Origin: Buchnera aphidicola (Pentalonia nigronervosa)
Lineage (GTDB): Bacteria > Pseudomonadota > Gammaproteobacteria > Enterobacterales > Enterobacteriaceae
Assembly: GCA_014622685.1 (NCBI GenBank)
Contig: CP061275.1
Location: 496,001 to 560,000 of the forward strand
Length of the DNA stretch: 64,000 bases
Reading direction: 5' to 3'
In this document: positions 1-10,829 of the stretch, in pieces
How the letters are laid out: each line of letters starts with the position of its first letter
How positions within the stretch are numbered: the first letter of the stretch is position 1
Position numbers and translations under genes: made by a program
The notes under the pieces: generated by a model
Seen by the model: only the letters and a program-made list of their open reading frames with translations
The model's database searches: none
Told to the model about the DNA's origin: nothing

Positions 1-253
1 GTAATAAAAAAATAATAACTATTTTACAAAATTTATGGTTGCATTATTATCGATAATTTTTTGAACGTTAAATTTTTTTGAAATCATATTAATATTTTAA
101 TTTAGATTATTGCTTTCATCCAAGTTTATTAATGTACATATTCATAATATGTAATATAGAAAATTTATAATAGATTATGCGATACCTTGATTTTATTATA
201 TAGGTATATAACTTTTTGCGTTGAAGCATCAAAGATAAAAGTGAATATTAATT

Positions 254-1843
254 ATGGAAGTACAACGTAATTTTTTTATTTTTGCTTTTTTGTTTATTTC
301 TTTTTTACTTTGGCAAACATGGCAAGGTCAATCATTTTTATATAAACAAATGAACAAAAAAAATAATTTAGTATCTCACATTACGAATATTAAAAAAAAT
401 AACAATTACATTTTTATAAGAAATGATGTTATAGCATTAACGATAAATATGCATGGAGGTGATATTGAAGAAGCAGTTTTATTGAAATATAAAGACAAGT
501 TACATTCTTCTAAATTTTTTAAATTACTTGAAACAACGGATGATTTTATTTATCAAGCACAAAGCGGTCTGATTGGGCGAGATGGTCCAGATAGTGCTAT
601 AAATCAGAGTCGACCAGTTTATTCGTCTACAGAAAAAATTTTTGAGCTAAAAAAAAACATGAAAGAGTTACGTGTTCCAATTTCATGGATTGATCGTAAT
701 CATGTAACTTATGTAAAAAATTTTATTTTAAAACCAGGAAAATATACAGTTGATATAGAGCATAACATTTATAACTCTAGCATAAAAACGTTGCAATTTA
801 ATGTTTTTGGCCAAATTAAACAAACAATGAATTTGCCTGAGAAACGTAATGTTTATAGTAAAAATTTTGCTTTACAAACTTTTCGTGGTGCAGCTTATTC
901 TAGTATGAATGAAAAATACGAAAAATATAAATTTGAGAATATTTTGCGTAATAAACATTTAAATATCTTGACAAAAGATGGTTGGATTGCAATGCTGCAG
1001 CAATATTTTGCCGTTGCTTGGATTCCAAAAAACACAGGTTTAAATACGATATATACTTCAAATTTACATAATGGCATTGTAGCGATCGGATATACATCTT
1101 CTCCAATTGATGTATTACCTAATTCATATTCTTGTATAAAATCGAAATTATGGGTTGGTCCTGAGATTCAAAAAGAAATGATATTAGTTGCACCACATTT
1201 GGATTTAACAGTTGATTATGGTTGGCTATGGTTTTTATCTCAGCCATTGTTTAAATTGTTAAGTATATTGCATGATATTGTAGGAAATTGGGGTATTTCT
1301 ATTATTGTGATTACCTTTATTATGAAATTAATTACATACCCTTTGACAAAAGCACAATATGTTTCTATGACAAAAATGCGCACACTACAACCTAAAATAG
1401 ATGAAATAAAAAAAGTTTTTAAACATGATAAACAACGTATGAGTGAAGAAATAATAAAGTTATACAGGCAAAAAAAAATTAATCCGTTAAGTGGTTTTTT
1501 TTCCATTTTAATTCAAATGCCAATTTTTTTATCTCTTTATTACATGTTAATTAGTTCTGTTGAATTACGACATGCGCCATTTTTATTATGGATCGACGAT
1601 TTATCTAATCAAGATCCATATTATGTATTGCCAGTTATCATGGGTATAACGATGTTTTTAATTCAAAAAACATCATCTAGTACTATTTCAGATACTATGC
1701 ATAAAAAAGTTATGAATTTTATTCCTATTATTTTTACAATATTTTTTTTATGGTTTCCTGCAGGTCTGGTATTATATTATATTGTAAGCAATTTAGTTAC
1801 TATTTTACAACAAAAGTTGTTTTTATTACATTTTAAAAAATAA
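254..1843 (+). CDS. yidC: Membrane protein insertase YidC
   Basis: YidC inserts and folds inner-membrane proteins, alone or with SecYEG. The 529-residue product is close to the E. coli length of about 548. It begins MEVQRNFFIFAFLFISFLLW, which matches the YidC start and forms the first membrane segment (about residues 6-23). A periplasmic domain follows, then the conserved multi-span insertase core from about residue 335 with the YPLTKAQY motif. In the core, the groove arginine of E. coli (R366) is a lysine here (FIMKLITYPL), so the positive charge is kept. It is followed by mnmE, as in E. coli (yidC-mnmE). The start is secure because it matches the family N-terminus. The 253 bases before it hold no gene that I can see. 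Confidence 0.97.
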   Translation: MEVQRNFFIFAFLFISFLLWQTWQGQSFLYKQMNKKNNLVSHITNIKKNNNYIFIRNDVIALTINMHGGDIEEAVLLKYKDKLHSSKFFKLLETTDDFIYQAQSGLIGRDGPDSAINQSRPVYSSTEKIFELKKNMKELRVPISWIDRNHVTYVKNFILKPGKYTVDIEHNIYNSSIKTLQFNVFGQIKQTMNLPEKRNVYSKNFALQTFRGAAYSSMNEKYEKYKFENILRNKHLNILTKDGWIAMLQQYFAVAWIPKNTGLNTIYTSNLHNGIVAIGYTSSPIDVLPNSYSCIKSKLWVGPEIQKEMILVAPHLDLTVDYGWLWFLSQPLFKLLSILHDIVGNWGISIIVITFIMKLITYPLTKAQYVSMTKMRTLQPKIDEIKKVFKHDKQRMSEEIIKLYRQKKINPLSGFFSILIQMPIFLSLYYMLISSVELRHAPFLLWIDDLSNQDPYYVLPVIMGITMFLIQKTSSSTISDTMHKKVMNFIPIIFTIFFLWFPAGLVLYYIVSNLVTILQQKLFLLHFKK

Positions 1844-1890
1844 GTAAATAAGATTTTGTGATAATAGTTTTTTAAAAGAAGAATATTTTT

Positions 1891-3249
1891 ATGAGTTATA
1901 CTGAAACAATTGTTTCTCAAGTTACCTGCCCAGGAAAAAGTGCGGTAGGTATATTAAGAATTTCTGGCCCTCATTCGAATAGGGTTGCTATACAAGTTTT
2001 AGGAAAAATCCCATTAGCGAGATTTGCTACTTATTCAAAATTTTTTGATAAAAATCATAAAATTTTAGATTGGGGTATATCTTTGTGGTTTCCTGCTCCG
2101 TTTTCTTTTACTGGTGAAGATGTTTTAGAATTACAAGGACATGGAAGTCCATTAATTATGGATTTATTAGTAAAAAGTATATTATCTATTGATAATGTAC
2201 GATTAGCTAATCCAGGCGAATTTTCTGAACGTGCATTTTTAAATGGCAAAATCAATTTACTACAAGCTGAAGCGATAGATGATTTGATTCATGCAGAAAC
2301 GGAATTATCTGTGCGTGCATCTTTAAATTCATTACAAGGAAATTTTTTTTTATATATTAAAGAATTAATGAATATACTTGTTGATATACGTATAACTATT
2401 GAATCTAACATAGACTTTTCAGAAGATGATATTTATTCTGATTTTGAAGATATAATAAATAAAAAATTTCAAGCATTACGTATTAAATTTATGGAAATAA
2501 AAAATGTAGTCGTAAAAAATACTGTTTTACGTGAAGAAAAAAGAATAGTTATTGCTGGTTTGCCTAATTCAGGTAAGTCTAGTTTATTGAATATTTTATC
2601 ATGTTCTGAAAGAGCGATAGTTACTTCTATTCCTGGAACGACACGAGATATTATTTGTGAACATATAAATATTAATGGTATTATATATAAATTAATTGAT
2701 ACGGCTGGTTTACGAGATACAACTGATTCGATAGAAAAAATAGGAATTACGCGAGCTTGGCAAGCAGTTAAAAGCGCGGATCATATTCTTTTTTTAATTG
2801 ACAATACACTTAGTAAAATAAAACAAGAAGAAATATATAATCAATTTTTAAAAGATTGTCCCAAAAATGTAAAAATTACATTTGTATTAAATAAAAATGA
2901 TTTAACTAAAGATGATTATGACATTCGAAAAATTAGATCTTGGTATTTTGTACGTATTTCGGCTCAAACTGGCCGAGGAATTGATATGTTATGTCAACAT
3001 ATTGCATGTAGTGAAAAAAACAAGATGCGCGCAGGAGTTTTTTTTGCTAGACGACGACATATACACCAAATTGATCTAGCATTAAATGCATTTGAAGATG
3101 CGCAGAAAACATGGAATTTACATAAAAATGTGGAATTGTTAGCGAATTCTTTAAATACAATGAATAAATTTTTAGGAGAAATTACCGGACATGTTACTTC
3201 TAAAGAATTATTAAATCGTATTTTTTCTAAGTTTTGTATTGGAAAATAA
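1891..3249 (+). CDS. mnmE: tRNA modification GTPase MnmE (TrmE)
   Basis: MnmE works with MnmG to build the 5-carboxymethylaminomethyl group on U34 of certain tRNAs. The protein has 452 residues (454 in E. coli). The N-terminal tetrahydrofolate-binding domain is followed by helices and an inserted G domain. The P-loop [10 protein letters not shown] lies at about residues 222-231, DTAG at about 270-273 and NKND at about 335-338. The C-terminal CIGK motif with its catalytic cysteine is present at 449-452. It lies 47 bases downstream of yidC in the usual order. Nothing suggests loss of function. Confidence 0.97.
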   Translation: MSYTETIVSQVTCPGKSAVGILRISGPHSNRVAIQVLGKIPLARFATYSKFFDKNHKILDWGISLWFPAPFSFTGEDVLELQGHGSPLIMDLLVKSILSIDNVRLANPGEFSERAFLNGKINLLQAEAIDDLIHAETELSVRASLNSLQGNFFLYIKELMNILVDIRITIESNIDFSEDDIYSDFEDIINKKFQALRIKFMEIKNVVVKNTVLREEKRIVIAGLPNSGKSSLLNILSCSERAIVTSIPGTTRDIICEHININGIIYKLIDTAGLRDTTDSIEKIGITRAWQAVKSADHILFLIDNTLSKIKQEEIYNQFLKDCPKNVKITFVLNKNDLTKDDYDIRKIRSWYFVRISAQTGRGIDMLCQHIACSEKNKMRAGVFFARRRHIHQIDLALNAFEDAQKTWNLHKNVELLANSLNTMNKFLGEITGHVTSKELLNRIFSKFCIGK

Positions 3250-3258
3250 TTGTTTTTA

Positions 3259-3331
3259 TGCCCGGAGGCGGAATCGAACCACCGACACGGGGATTTTCAG
3301 TCCCCTGCTCTACCGACTGAGCTATCCGGGC
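3259..3331 (-). tRNA. tRNA-Phe (GAA)
   Basis: The minus strand folds into a cloverleaf with a 7-bp acceptor stem (GCCCGGA/TCCGGGC), D-arm AGCTCAGTCGGTAGAGC, anticodon loop CTGAAAA with GAA, and T-arm GGTTCGATTCC. It is nearly identical to E. coli tRNA-Phe. The 3' CCA is not encoded: A73 is followed by T. The CCA must therefore be added by Cca, whose gene lies near 50.3-51.5 kb. It sits between mnmE and groES on the opposite strand. Confidence 0.97.
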
Positions 3332-3465
3332 AATTTTAATATTAGATCACCAAATATGTAATATTGTCAACATTTTTTTAATAGCGCGAATTTTATATTA
3401 TTACTTTATGCGTCAATTTCAAAAATATTAAATTACTGCTTATAAAAATAAAAAATAATTTTTCC

Positions 3466-3497
3466 CTTGAAAGTTTTGAAAAAGAACCTTATATTTA
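3466..3497 (+). promoter_or_regulatory. Sigma-32 (heat-shock) type promoter of groES-groEL
   Basis: The -35 element CTTGAAA lies at 3466-3472. After a 14-base spacer comes the -10-like CCTTATATTTA (3487-3497). This resembles the RpoH consensus CTTGAAA-N(11-16)-CCCATnT and sits about 80 bases before groES. rpoH is present at 9.8 kb. Heat-shock regulation is an inference. Confidence 0.7.
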
Positions 3498-3576
3498 AAG
3501 TAAGAGAATACATTATCGTTTTAAAAAGTGATTTTTTTAAATAATTAAGTAAGATGATTCATAGGAGTATTATTAT

Positions 3577-3867
3577 ATGAAAATTCGTCCGTTGCATGAT
3601 CGGGTACTTGTTAAACGTAAAGAAGTTGAATTAAAATCAGCAGGCGGTATTGTTCTTACAGGTTCTGCTGCTGGAAAATCTACTCGGGGAACAGTAACTG
3701 CTGTTGGCAAAGGTCGAGTTTTAGATAATGGCAGCGTGAAACCATTGGACGTAAAAGTTGGTGATATTGTTATTTTTAATGAAGGTTATGGCGCAAAAAC
3801 AGAAAAAATTGATAATGAAGAACTATTAATTTTAACTGAAAGTGACATTTTAGCAATTGTTGAATAA
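3577..3867 (+). CDS. groES: Co-chaperonin GroES
   Basis: GroES is the 10-kDa heptameric lid of the GroEL folding chamber in the cytoplasm. The 96-residue product has the usual length (97 in E. coli). It starts [18 protein letters not shown] and carries the mobile loop that contacts GroEL at about residues 17-35 ([16 protein letters not shown]). It ends with the family [11 protein letters not shown] tail. AGGAG before the ATG is a good ribosome binding site. It is first in the groES-groEL operon, preceded by a sigma-32-like promoter. Confidence 0.98.
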   Translation: MKIRPLHDRVLVKRKEVELKSAGGIVLTGSAAGKSTRGTVTAVGKGRVLDNGSVKPLDVKVGDIVIFNEGYGAKTEKIDNEELLILTESDILAIVE

Positions 3868-3893
3868 TAAAACTATACGCTACAATCCGTTGA

Positions 3894-5564
<1,671 letters not shown>

Positions 5565-5609
5565 TTAAATTTTTAGATATTTCTCTACATATTTGTTTTA
5601 AAAAAATAT

Positions 5610-5643
5610 TTTCCTCAGATTGTTTAATCTGAGGAAATTTTTT
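5610..5643 (+). terminator. Rho-independent terminator of groES-groEL
   Basis: A perfect 12-bp stem (TTTCCTCAGATT, 5610-5621, with AATCTGAGGAAA, 5626-5637) has a GTTT loop and is followed by six T residues. It lies 46 bases after the groEL stop. Confidence 0.9.
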
Positions 5644-5840
5644 CATTGAGAAAACTATTTCAGTATAAATTTTGACATGTTATAAAAAATATTTTTTATT
5701 AACAAAACGTTATTAACTAAATAATTTATATAGGATGTTTATTAAAAACGGAAAAAGTAGCATTTTGTTTTTTAAAAAAATAGCATTTTTCAGAAAATTT
5801 ATATTGTGTAATTATACGTTGATAGATAAAATAGGATTGT

Positions 5841-6407
5841 ATGAAAGTATATCATAGTAATAATTTTAAAATAGGTCGTAAAATTGTTTTTGACAATGAA
5901 CCATATATAATAGATTCAAGTGAATTTGTTAAACCTGGAAAAGGTCAAGCTTTTGTACGTTTAAAATTACGAAAATTTTCTACACAACAATTAATAGAAA
6001 AAACTTTTAAATCCACGGATGTATTAGAACAAGCTAATGTTACAGAACATACTGCATTTTATTTATACAATGATGGTAATTTTTGGTTTTTTATTAAAAA
6101 TCATACCTTTGAAGAACTATTAGTAGAAAAAAAAATTATAGGTAGTAATAAAAAGTGGTTATTAGAGCAAGATCAATGTTCCATTATTTTATGGAATGAT
6201 CAAGTAATTTCGGTTGAACCAAATACTTTTGTAAAATTAGAAGTAATTAATACCACGAAATTTCACAAAAATAATAATGTTAATAATAGTACTAAACTAG
6301 TAGAACTTAGTACTGGTGCTATTGTTAAAGTGCCTATTTTTATTCAAATTGGAGAATTTATCAAAATAGATACACGATCTGGAGAATATGTATCCAGAAC
6401 AAAATAA
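5841..6407 (+). CDS. efp: Elongation factor P
   Basis: EF-P enters the ribosomal E site and rescues ribosomes stalled on polyproline stretches. The protein has 188 residues, identical in length to E. coli EF-P. It keeps the loop [10 protein letters not shown] with Lys34, the residue that EpmA/EpmB beta-lysylate in E. coli. Whether the modifying enzymes exist cannot be seen here. It ends with the diagnostic [10 protein letters not shown]. It is convergent with dnaC, only 23 bases away. The groE terminator separates it from the upstream operon, so it needs its own promoter in the 197 AT-rich bases before it; none is clear. Confidence 0.97.
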   Translation: MKVYHSNNFKIGRKIVFDNEPYIIDSSEFVKPGKGQAFVRLKLRKFSTQQLIEKTFKSTDVLEQANVTEHTAFYLYNDGNFWFFIKNHTFEELLVEKKIIGSNKKWLLEQDQCSIILWNDQVISVEPNTFVKLEVINTTKFHKNNNVNNSTKLVELSTGAIVKVPIFIQIGEFIKIDTRSGEYVSRTK

Positions 6408-6430
6408 TCTAATTTTTATATTTAATAATT

Positions 6431-7171
6431 TTAGTATTCATCACCTCGGACATATTTTCGATAACTATCCCATTCAAAAGTTAACCATAAACTATTTCCT
6501 AATCGCATTCTGTCAATTACTCGTTCTCCAAGTAAATTTTGCATACCGGCATGATCTAAATTGGATAACATACCAGTAGATCTTTTCGACGATGAACGTC
6601 GGTCAACGATTTGGTTAATAATGACTTTTTCGTAACGAGATTCAGTTTGCATTCCGATTTCATCAATCATTAATAAATCAACACTGCTAAGATTATGTAA
6701 CAGTTTTTCTTCAGTAATATTGCTAGAACCGTTAAACGTGCCCTTCATATTGGACATTAAATCAGCAACAGTTACAATTAAAATATTTTTTCCATGTAAA
6801 ATCAAATAATTTCCTATAGCTGATGCTAAATGATTTTTCCCCGTCCCTGGTCGTCCTGAAAAAATAAAACTAGCAATGTTTTTATGAAATTCTTCTGCAT
6901 ATTGTTTGGAAGCTTGTAACACTTTTTTTTGACCATCGTGTTCAACTTTATAATTTTCAAATGAACAATTCATATAAAGTTCGCGAATTCCAGATCTACC
7001 TAAAATTCGTTGCATTTTCATAGCTTTATTTTCGCGCAATATTAATTCAGAAGATAATCGACCTTGTTCTTGATTCCAAGCTAAAAGAGCTGCATCACTA
7101 TCAAATTTTGGTTTGATATTATTTGGCATTAGCCGTTGTAGTCGTTTAAAAAAGTCAGTATAAAACGTCAT
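6431..7171 (-). CDS. dnaC: DNA replication protein DnaC (helicase loader)
   Basis: DnaC is an AAA+ ATPase that loads the DnaB helicase at the origin and at restarted forks. The product has 246 residues (245 in E. coli). Walker A GRPGTGKNHL lies at about residues 106-115 and Walker B LLMIDE at about 166-171. The N-terminal part MTFYTDFFKRLQRLMPNNIK matches the DnaB-binding region. Its ATG overlaps the dnaT stop (TAATG), so the two are translationally coupled, as in the E. coli dnaTC operon. It converges on efp. Confidence 0.95.
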   Translation of the reverse strand: MTFYTDFFKRLQRLMPNNIKPKFDSDAALLAWNQEQGRLSSELILRENKAMKMQRILGRSGIRELYMNCSFENYKVEHDGQKKVLQASKQYAEEFHKNIASFIFSGRPGTGKNHLASAIGNYLILHGKNILIVTVADLMSNMKGTFNGSSNITEEKLLHNLSSVDLLMIDEIGMQTESRYEKVIINQIVDRRSSSKRSTGMLSNLDHAGMQNLLGERVIDRMRLGNSLWLTFEWDSYRKYVRGDEY

Positions 7172-7665
7172 TATTTTCCTCTAAAGCCATCTGGTATGTT
7201 TTGATCAGGTGTAGGAATTTTTGTAATATCACGTGTTTTTTTTGTTTTTAAACTGAGTGATCGACTTTTTTCTAAACTTCTCGCAAGTTTTTGTTGCCAT
7301 TGTACATGATAAAAAAAACAACCTTCAGCTTTCCAATATGAAATAAAACATGCAAGTTCAAACTTAGATATCTCTTCAGTTAACATAATACCCCAAAGTG
7401 CTGCTTGTTGAAGAAAGTTCGTATCAGGTTTCCATTCTGTATACATAGAAAACTTTTTTGCAATTTTATTTTTTTTTATTTTTTGATACTGAAAATTATC
7501 TTCAATGTCAAATAAATTTTTAAAACAATTAGGGGTTATTGCGTAAAATACGAGAACATTATTTTTTGAAATAGATATAATTCCATTTTTAGATGATTCT
7601 ATAATTTGTATGGGTTTTTTACAAAATAATTCAAGTTTTACATTTTTTGAAAGCGCAATTTTCAT
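7171..7665 (-). CDS. dnaT: Primosomal protein 1 DnaT
   Basis: DnaT helps PriA/PriB hand DnaB-DnaC to stalled forks during replication restart. The 164-residue protein (179 in E. coli) is divergent in its N-terminal half. The C-terminal half is clear: FSMYTEWKPDTNF, QAALWGI, FISYWKAEG and HVQWQQKLARSL all match the family in order, and it ends PDQNIPDGFRG. It is the first gene of a two-gene operon with dnaC. The identification rests on the C-terminal half plus context. Confidence 0.92.
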   Translation of the reverse strand: MKIALSKNVKLELFCKKPIQIIESSKNGIISISKNNVLVFYAITPNCFKNLFDIEDNFQYQKIKKNKIAKKFSMYTEWKPDTNFLQQAALWGIMLTEEISKFELACFISYWKAEGCFFYHVQWQQKLARSLEKSRSLSLKTKKTRDITKIPTPDQNIPDGFRGK

Positions 7666-7741
7666 AGTGTTTTTCCTATTTATTAATAGATTTTATATTT
7701 ATTTTAGAAATTGTGAAAATAGTAAAATAAAATTATAATTT

Positions 7742-8311
7742 TTATTTTTTAAAAACATAAAGACAGTATTCAGTTTGTCCTGAAATTTTTTTTTTATATA
7801 AAATCCAGTTTTGTGGTATTGTAATATTTTTTTTTTTGTTTTTCTCTATGTAAATTAAAGAGTTATTTTTTAACCATGTTCCATATTCCAATAGGAAAAT
7901 AGTTTTATTGATGATTTCTGTATCATAAGGTGGGTCAATAAATATAATATCATATGGTTGTCCTATTTTTTTAAGCCAAAATAGTGTATTGGTTTTTATT
8001 ATTTCTAAATTTTTTATATTTAATTTTACAGAATTTTTTTTTAATTGTAATATAGTTTTTTTATTAATTTCTAATAGTGTAACAAACGCAGCATATCGTG
8101 ATATTGCTTCTATTCCTAGTATTCCACTTCCTGCAAAACAATCAAGACAGCGTGCATTTTTGATATGTGTCGATAACCAGTTGAATAATGTTTCACGTAT
8201 ATGATTCATTGTAGGACGTAAATTTGAAGTATGTGTAAAAAGTATATTTCTTTTTTTTAATTTTCCAGAAATAATATAAATTTTTCTATTTTTTTTATAG
8301 TGATAATGCAT
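7742..8311 (-). CDS. rsmD: 16S rRNA (guanine-966-N2)-methyltransferase RsmD
   Basis: RsmD methylates G966 of 16S rRNA in the assembled small subunit. The 189-residue protein (198 in E. coli) has the S-adenosylmethionine-binding motif CLDCFAGSGILGIEA at about residues 55-69 and the catalytic DPPY at about 126-129. It carries many A/T runs and is less conserved than the core genes. It is divergent from ftsY with 138 bases between, the arrangement known from E. coli. Confidence 0.93.
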   Translation of the reverse strand: MHYHYKKNRKIYIISGKLKKRNILFTHTSNLRPTMNHIRETLFNWLSTHIKNARCLDCFAGSGILGIEAISRYAAFVTLLEINKKTILQLKKNSVKLNIKNLEIIKTNTLFWLKKIGQPYDIIFIDPPYDTEIINKTIFLLEYGTWLKNNSLIYIEKNKKKNITIPQNWILYKKKISGQTEYCLYVFKK

Positions 8312-8449
8312 TTTATAAAATTATTTATGTTAGAGGTGTAATTGATTTTATTATGTTATGTAATTAAAGTACATATTTTACTTTTGCATATTATTTTTAA
8401 ATTATTTACTATAAAAATAGTTATTATAAAAAATGTCGGATAAACAAAA

Positions 8450-9640
8450 ATGAAAGAAAATAAAAAAAAGAGTTTTTTTTCTTGGTTAAATTCTAAAATT
8501 TTAAAAAAAACAACAATTACCGAACACAAAACCGATGAAAAAACAAAAACTGAAAATTATAGTGTTACATGTCATAATAAATCAAATAAAATAGAAAAAC
8601 AAAATAACGTTCAAGTTAAAATATGTAATGTTAACATTAATTCAGATGCATCTAGCCATATGATAAAACAGCAAGAAGAAGTATTTAAAAAAAATGCATG
8701 TTGTTCAGTTTCCGTTAATAACGCAAGAAAAAATTTTTTTTTGAAATTACAAAATAATTTAAAAAAAACTAGAACAATGCTTGGTGATAGCATTATTAAT
8801 TTGTTTATATCAAAGAAAATAGATGATTCTCTTTTTGAAGAGTTAGAAGAAAGACTGTTACTTGCTGATATAGGTGTGCAAACTACCGAAAACATTATTC
8901 AAAAATTGATCAACGATATGAATCGTAAAGAGTTAAAAAATTCTAAAAAAGTATATGATTTATTGAAAAAAAATATGTATTTTCTTTTAAAAAAAGTTGA
9001 ATTAACATTAAATATATCTCGTTGCAAACCGTTTATTATTTTGGTTGTCGGTGTTAATGGATCAGGAAAAACTACTACAGTTATAAAATTAGCAAAAAAG
9101 TATAAAATTGCAGGAAAATCTGTTTTGCTAGCAGCTGCAGATACATTTAGAGCAGCAGGAATAGAACAATTAAAAATATTAGGTCAATTAAATGAAATAC
9201 CCGTTATATCACAGTATACTGGTGCAGATCCTGCAGCTGTGATATTTGATGCAGTAAAATCAGCAATTTCAAAAAAAGTAGATGTTTTAATAATCGATAC
9301 TGCAGGACGTTTACATAATAAGTTACATCTTATGGAAGAGTTAAAAAAAATAGTTAGAGTAATAAAGAAACTTGATCCATTTGCTCCACATGAAACAATG
9401 TTAATTGTGGATGCATGTAATGGACAGAATACAATACAACAAACAAAAATGTTTCATCAGGCTTTAAATTTAACAGGTATTACAATTACAAAATTAGATG
9501 GAACAGCTAAAGGAGGTGTGTTATTTTCGATAGCAGATCAATTTGCAATTCCAATTCGTTATATAGGAATTGGGGAAAAAACAAACGATTTAGATCACTT
9601 TAATAGCCAAGATTTTGTCAAATCGATATTTAAAAAATAA
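8450..9640 (+). CDS. ftsY: Signal recognition particle receptor FtsY
   Basis: FtsY is the membrane-associated GTPase that receives SRP-ribosome complexes for co-translational export. It has 396 residues against 497 in E. coli; the shortening is in the acidic N-terminal A domain, which here is lysine/asparagine-rich. The NG domain is complete: P-loop GVNGSGKTTT at 201-210, DTAGR at 283-287, TKLDG at 347-351, and a C-terminal IGIGEKTNDLDHF. In E. coli the operon is ftsY-ftsE-ftsX-rpoH. Here ftsE and ftsX are absent and rpoH follows 195 bases later. Confidence 0.97.
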   Translation: MKENKKKSFFSWLNSKILKKTTITEHKTDEKTKTENYSVTCHNKSNKIEKQNNVQVKICNVNINSDASSHMIKQQEEVFKKNACCSVSVNNARKNFFLKLQNNLKKTRTMLGDSIINLFISKKIDDSLFEELEERLLLADIGVQTTENIIQKLINDMNRKELKNSKKVYDLLKKNMYFLLKKVELTLNISRCKPFIILVVGVNGSGKTTTVIKLAKKYKIAGKSVLLAAADTFRAAGIEQLKILGQLNEIPVISQYTGADPAAVIFDAVKSAISKKVDVLIIDTAGRLHNKLHLMEELKKIVRVIKKLDPFAPHETMLIVDACNGQNTIQQTKMFHQALNLTGITITKLDGTAKGGVLFSIADQFAIPIRYIGIGEKTNDLDHFNSQDFVKSIFKK

Positions 9641-9835
9641 AATTTATGTTTCTTAAAAGTAATATTGTTATAACAATTTAATTTAAAAATATAAATATTT
9701 TTATTAAAAATATCATTTTTATATAATAAATTATGATATAAATCTTTGATTTGTATTTTTTATTACAGTATAATGTATTAATCTCTTACATATTCACAAT
9801 GCTAAAAAATATAATTAATTAGTGCGGCAATCGAC

Positions 9836-10699
9836 ATGATTAATAAAATGCAGGTTTTATCTGCAACCCCACCTGGTAATTTAGATACATATGTTAGAAT
9901 AGCTAATTTATGTCCTATGTTGTCACTTGAAGAAGAGAAATTATTAATTCAACGTTTACGTTATAATAGTGATTTAGAAGCAGCAAAAACTTTAATTTTA
10001 TCCCATTTGCGTTTTGTTATTCATATTTCTAGAAATTATTCAGGATATGGCTTACTTCAAGCAGATCTCATACAAGAAGGTAATATAGGATTAATGAAAG
10101 CTGTGAGAAGATTTAATCCTGAAATAGGAGTGCGTCTCGTCTCATTTGCTGTTCATTGGATTAAATCCGAAATACATGAATACGTTTTACGAAATTGGCG
10201 TATTGTTAAAGTAGCAACAACGAAATCGCAAAGAAAATTGTTTTTTAATTTAAGAAAAACCAAAAAGAGATTAGGTTGGTTTAATACAGAAGAAATTGAA
10301 ATGGTAGCTCGAGAATTAGGAGTTAGCACCAAAGATGTTAAAGAAATGGAATCTCGTATGTCGGCTCAAGATATTGCATTTAATACATTTTCAGAAGAAG
10401 ATGCGAGTGTAGATGGCAAAACATATAATAATTTAACTTATTTAAGGGACAAAACATCTAATTTTGCCGTTGGTGTAGAAGAAGATAATTGGGAAGAGCA
10501 TGCCACTGATAAATTAAGTAATGCGTTATTAAGATTAGATGAACGTAGTCGTTATATCATTCGTGCACGCTGGTTGTTAGATAGAAAAAAAAAATATACT
10601 TTGCAAAAAATCGCAAACAATTATGGTATTTCTGCGGAACGTGTTAGACAATTAGAAAAAAATGCAATGAAAAAATTAAAAATTGCTATAGAGTCTTAA
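9836..10699 (+). CDS. rpoH: RNA polymerase sigma-32 (heat-shock) factor RpoH
   Basis: RpoH directs RNA polymerase to heat-shock promoters such as the one before groES. It has 287 residues (284 in E. coli). Region 2 includes [20 protein letters not shown], region 2.4 has [20 protein letters not shown], and the RpoH box is present ([18 protein letters not shown]). Region 4.2 is a helix-turn-helix ending [18 protein letters not shown]. The ATG at 9836 gives [16 protein letters not shown], matching the family start. Regulation through mRNA structure or FtsH, as in E. coli, cannot be judged here. Confidence 0.97.
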   Translation: MINKMQVLSATPPGNLDTYVRIANLCPMLSLEEEKLLIQRLRYNSDLEAAKTLILSHLRFVIHISRNYSGYGLLQADLIQEGNIGLMKAVRRFNPEIGVRLVSFAVHWIKSEIHEYVLRNWRIVKVATTKSQRKLFFNLRKTKKRLGWFNTEEIEMVARELGVSTKDVKEMESRMSAQDIAFNTFSEEDASVDGKTYNNLTYLRDKTSNFAVGVEEDNWEEHATDKLSNALLRLDERSRYIIRARWLLDRKKKYTLQKIANNYGISAERVRQLEKNAMKKLKIAIES

Positions 10700-10735
10700 G
10701 TAAAATTGTCTAAAAATATGATTTTTGTGTTACAT

Positions 10736-10778
10736 AGAGTATGAGATTAGTTTTTTAGTTGGATGCTCATACTCTTTT
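10736..10778 (+). terminator. Probable terminator of rpoH
   Basis: Inverted repeat AGAGTATGAG (10736-10745) and CTCATACTCT (10766-10775) form a 10-bp perfect stem with a 20-base loop, followed by TTTCTT. It lies 36 bases after the rpoH stop. The loop is long, so efficiency is uncertain. Confidence 0.6.
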
Positions 10779-10829
10779 CTTAATTCAGAAAATCTATTTT
10801 TATAAAAAATAAGATGTTGTTATTCACAT

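Noticed and set aside
6388..6579. A 63-codon plus-strand frame overlapping efp and dnaC ends
   Set aside because: It starts within efp and runs antisense through dnaC; the protein is low-complexity and resembles nothing.
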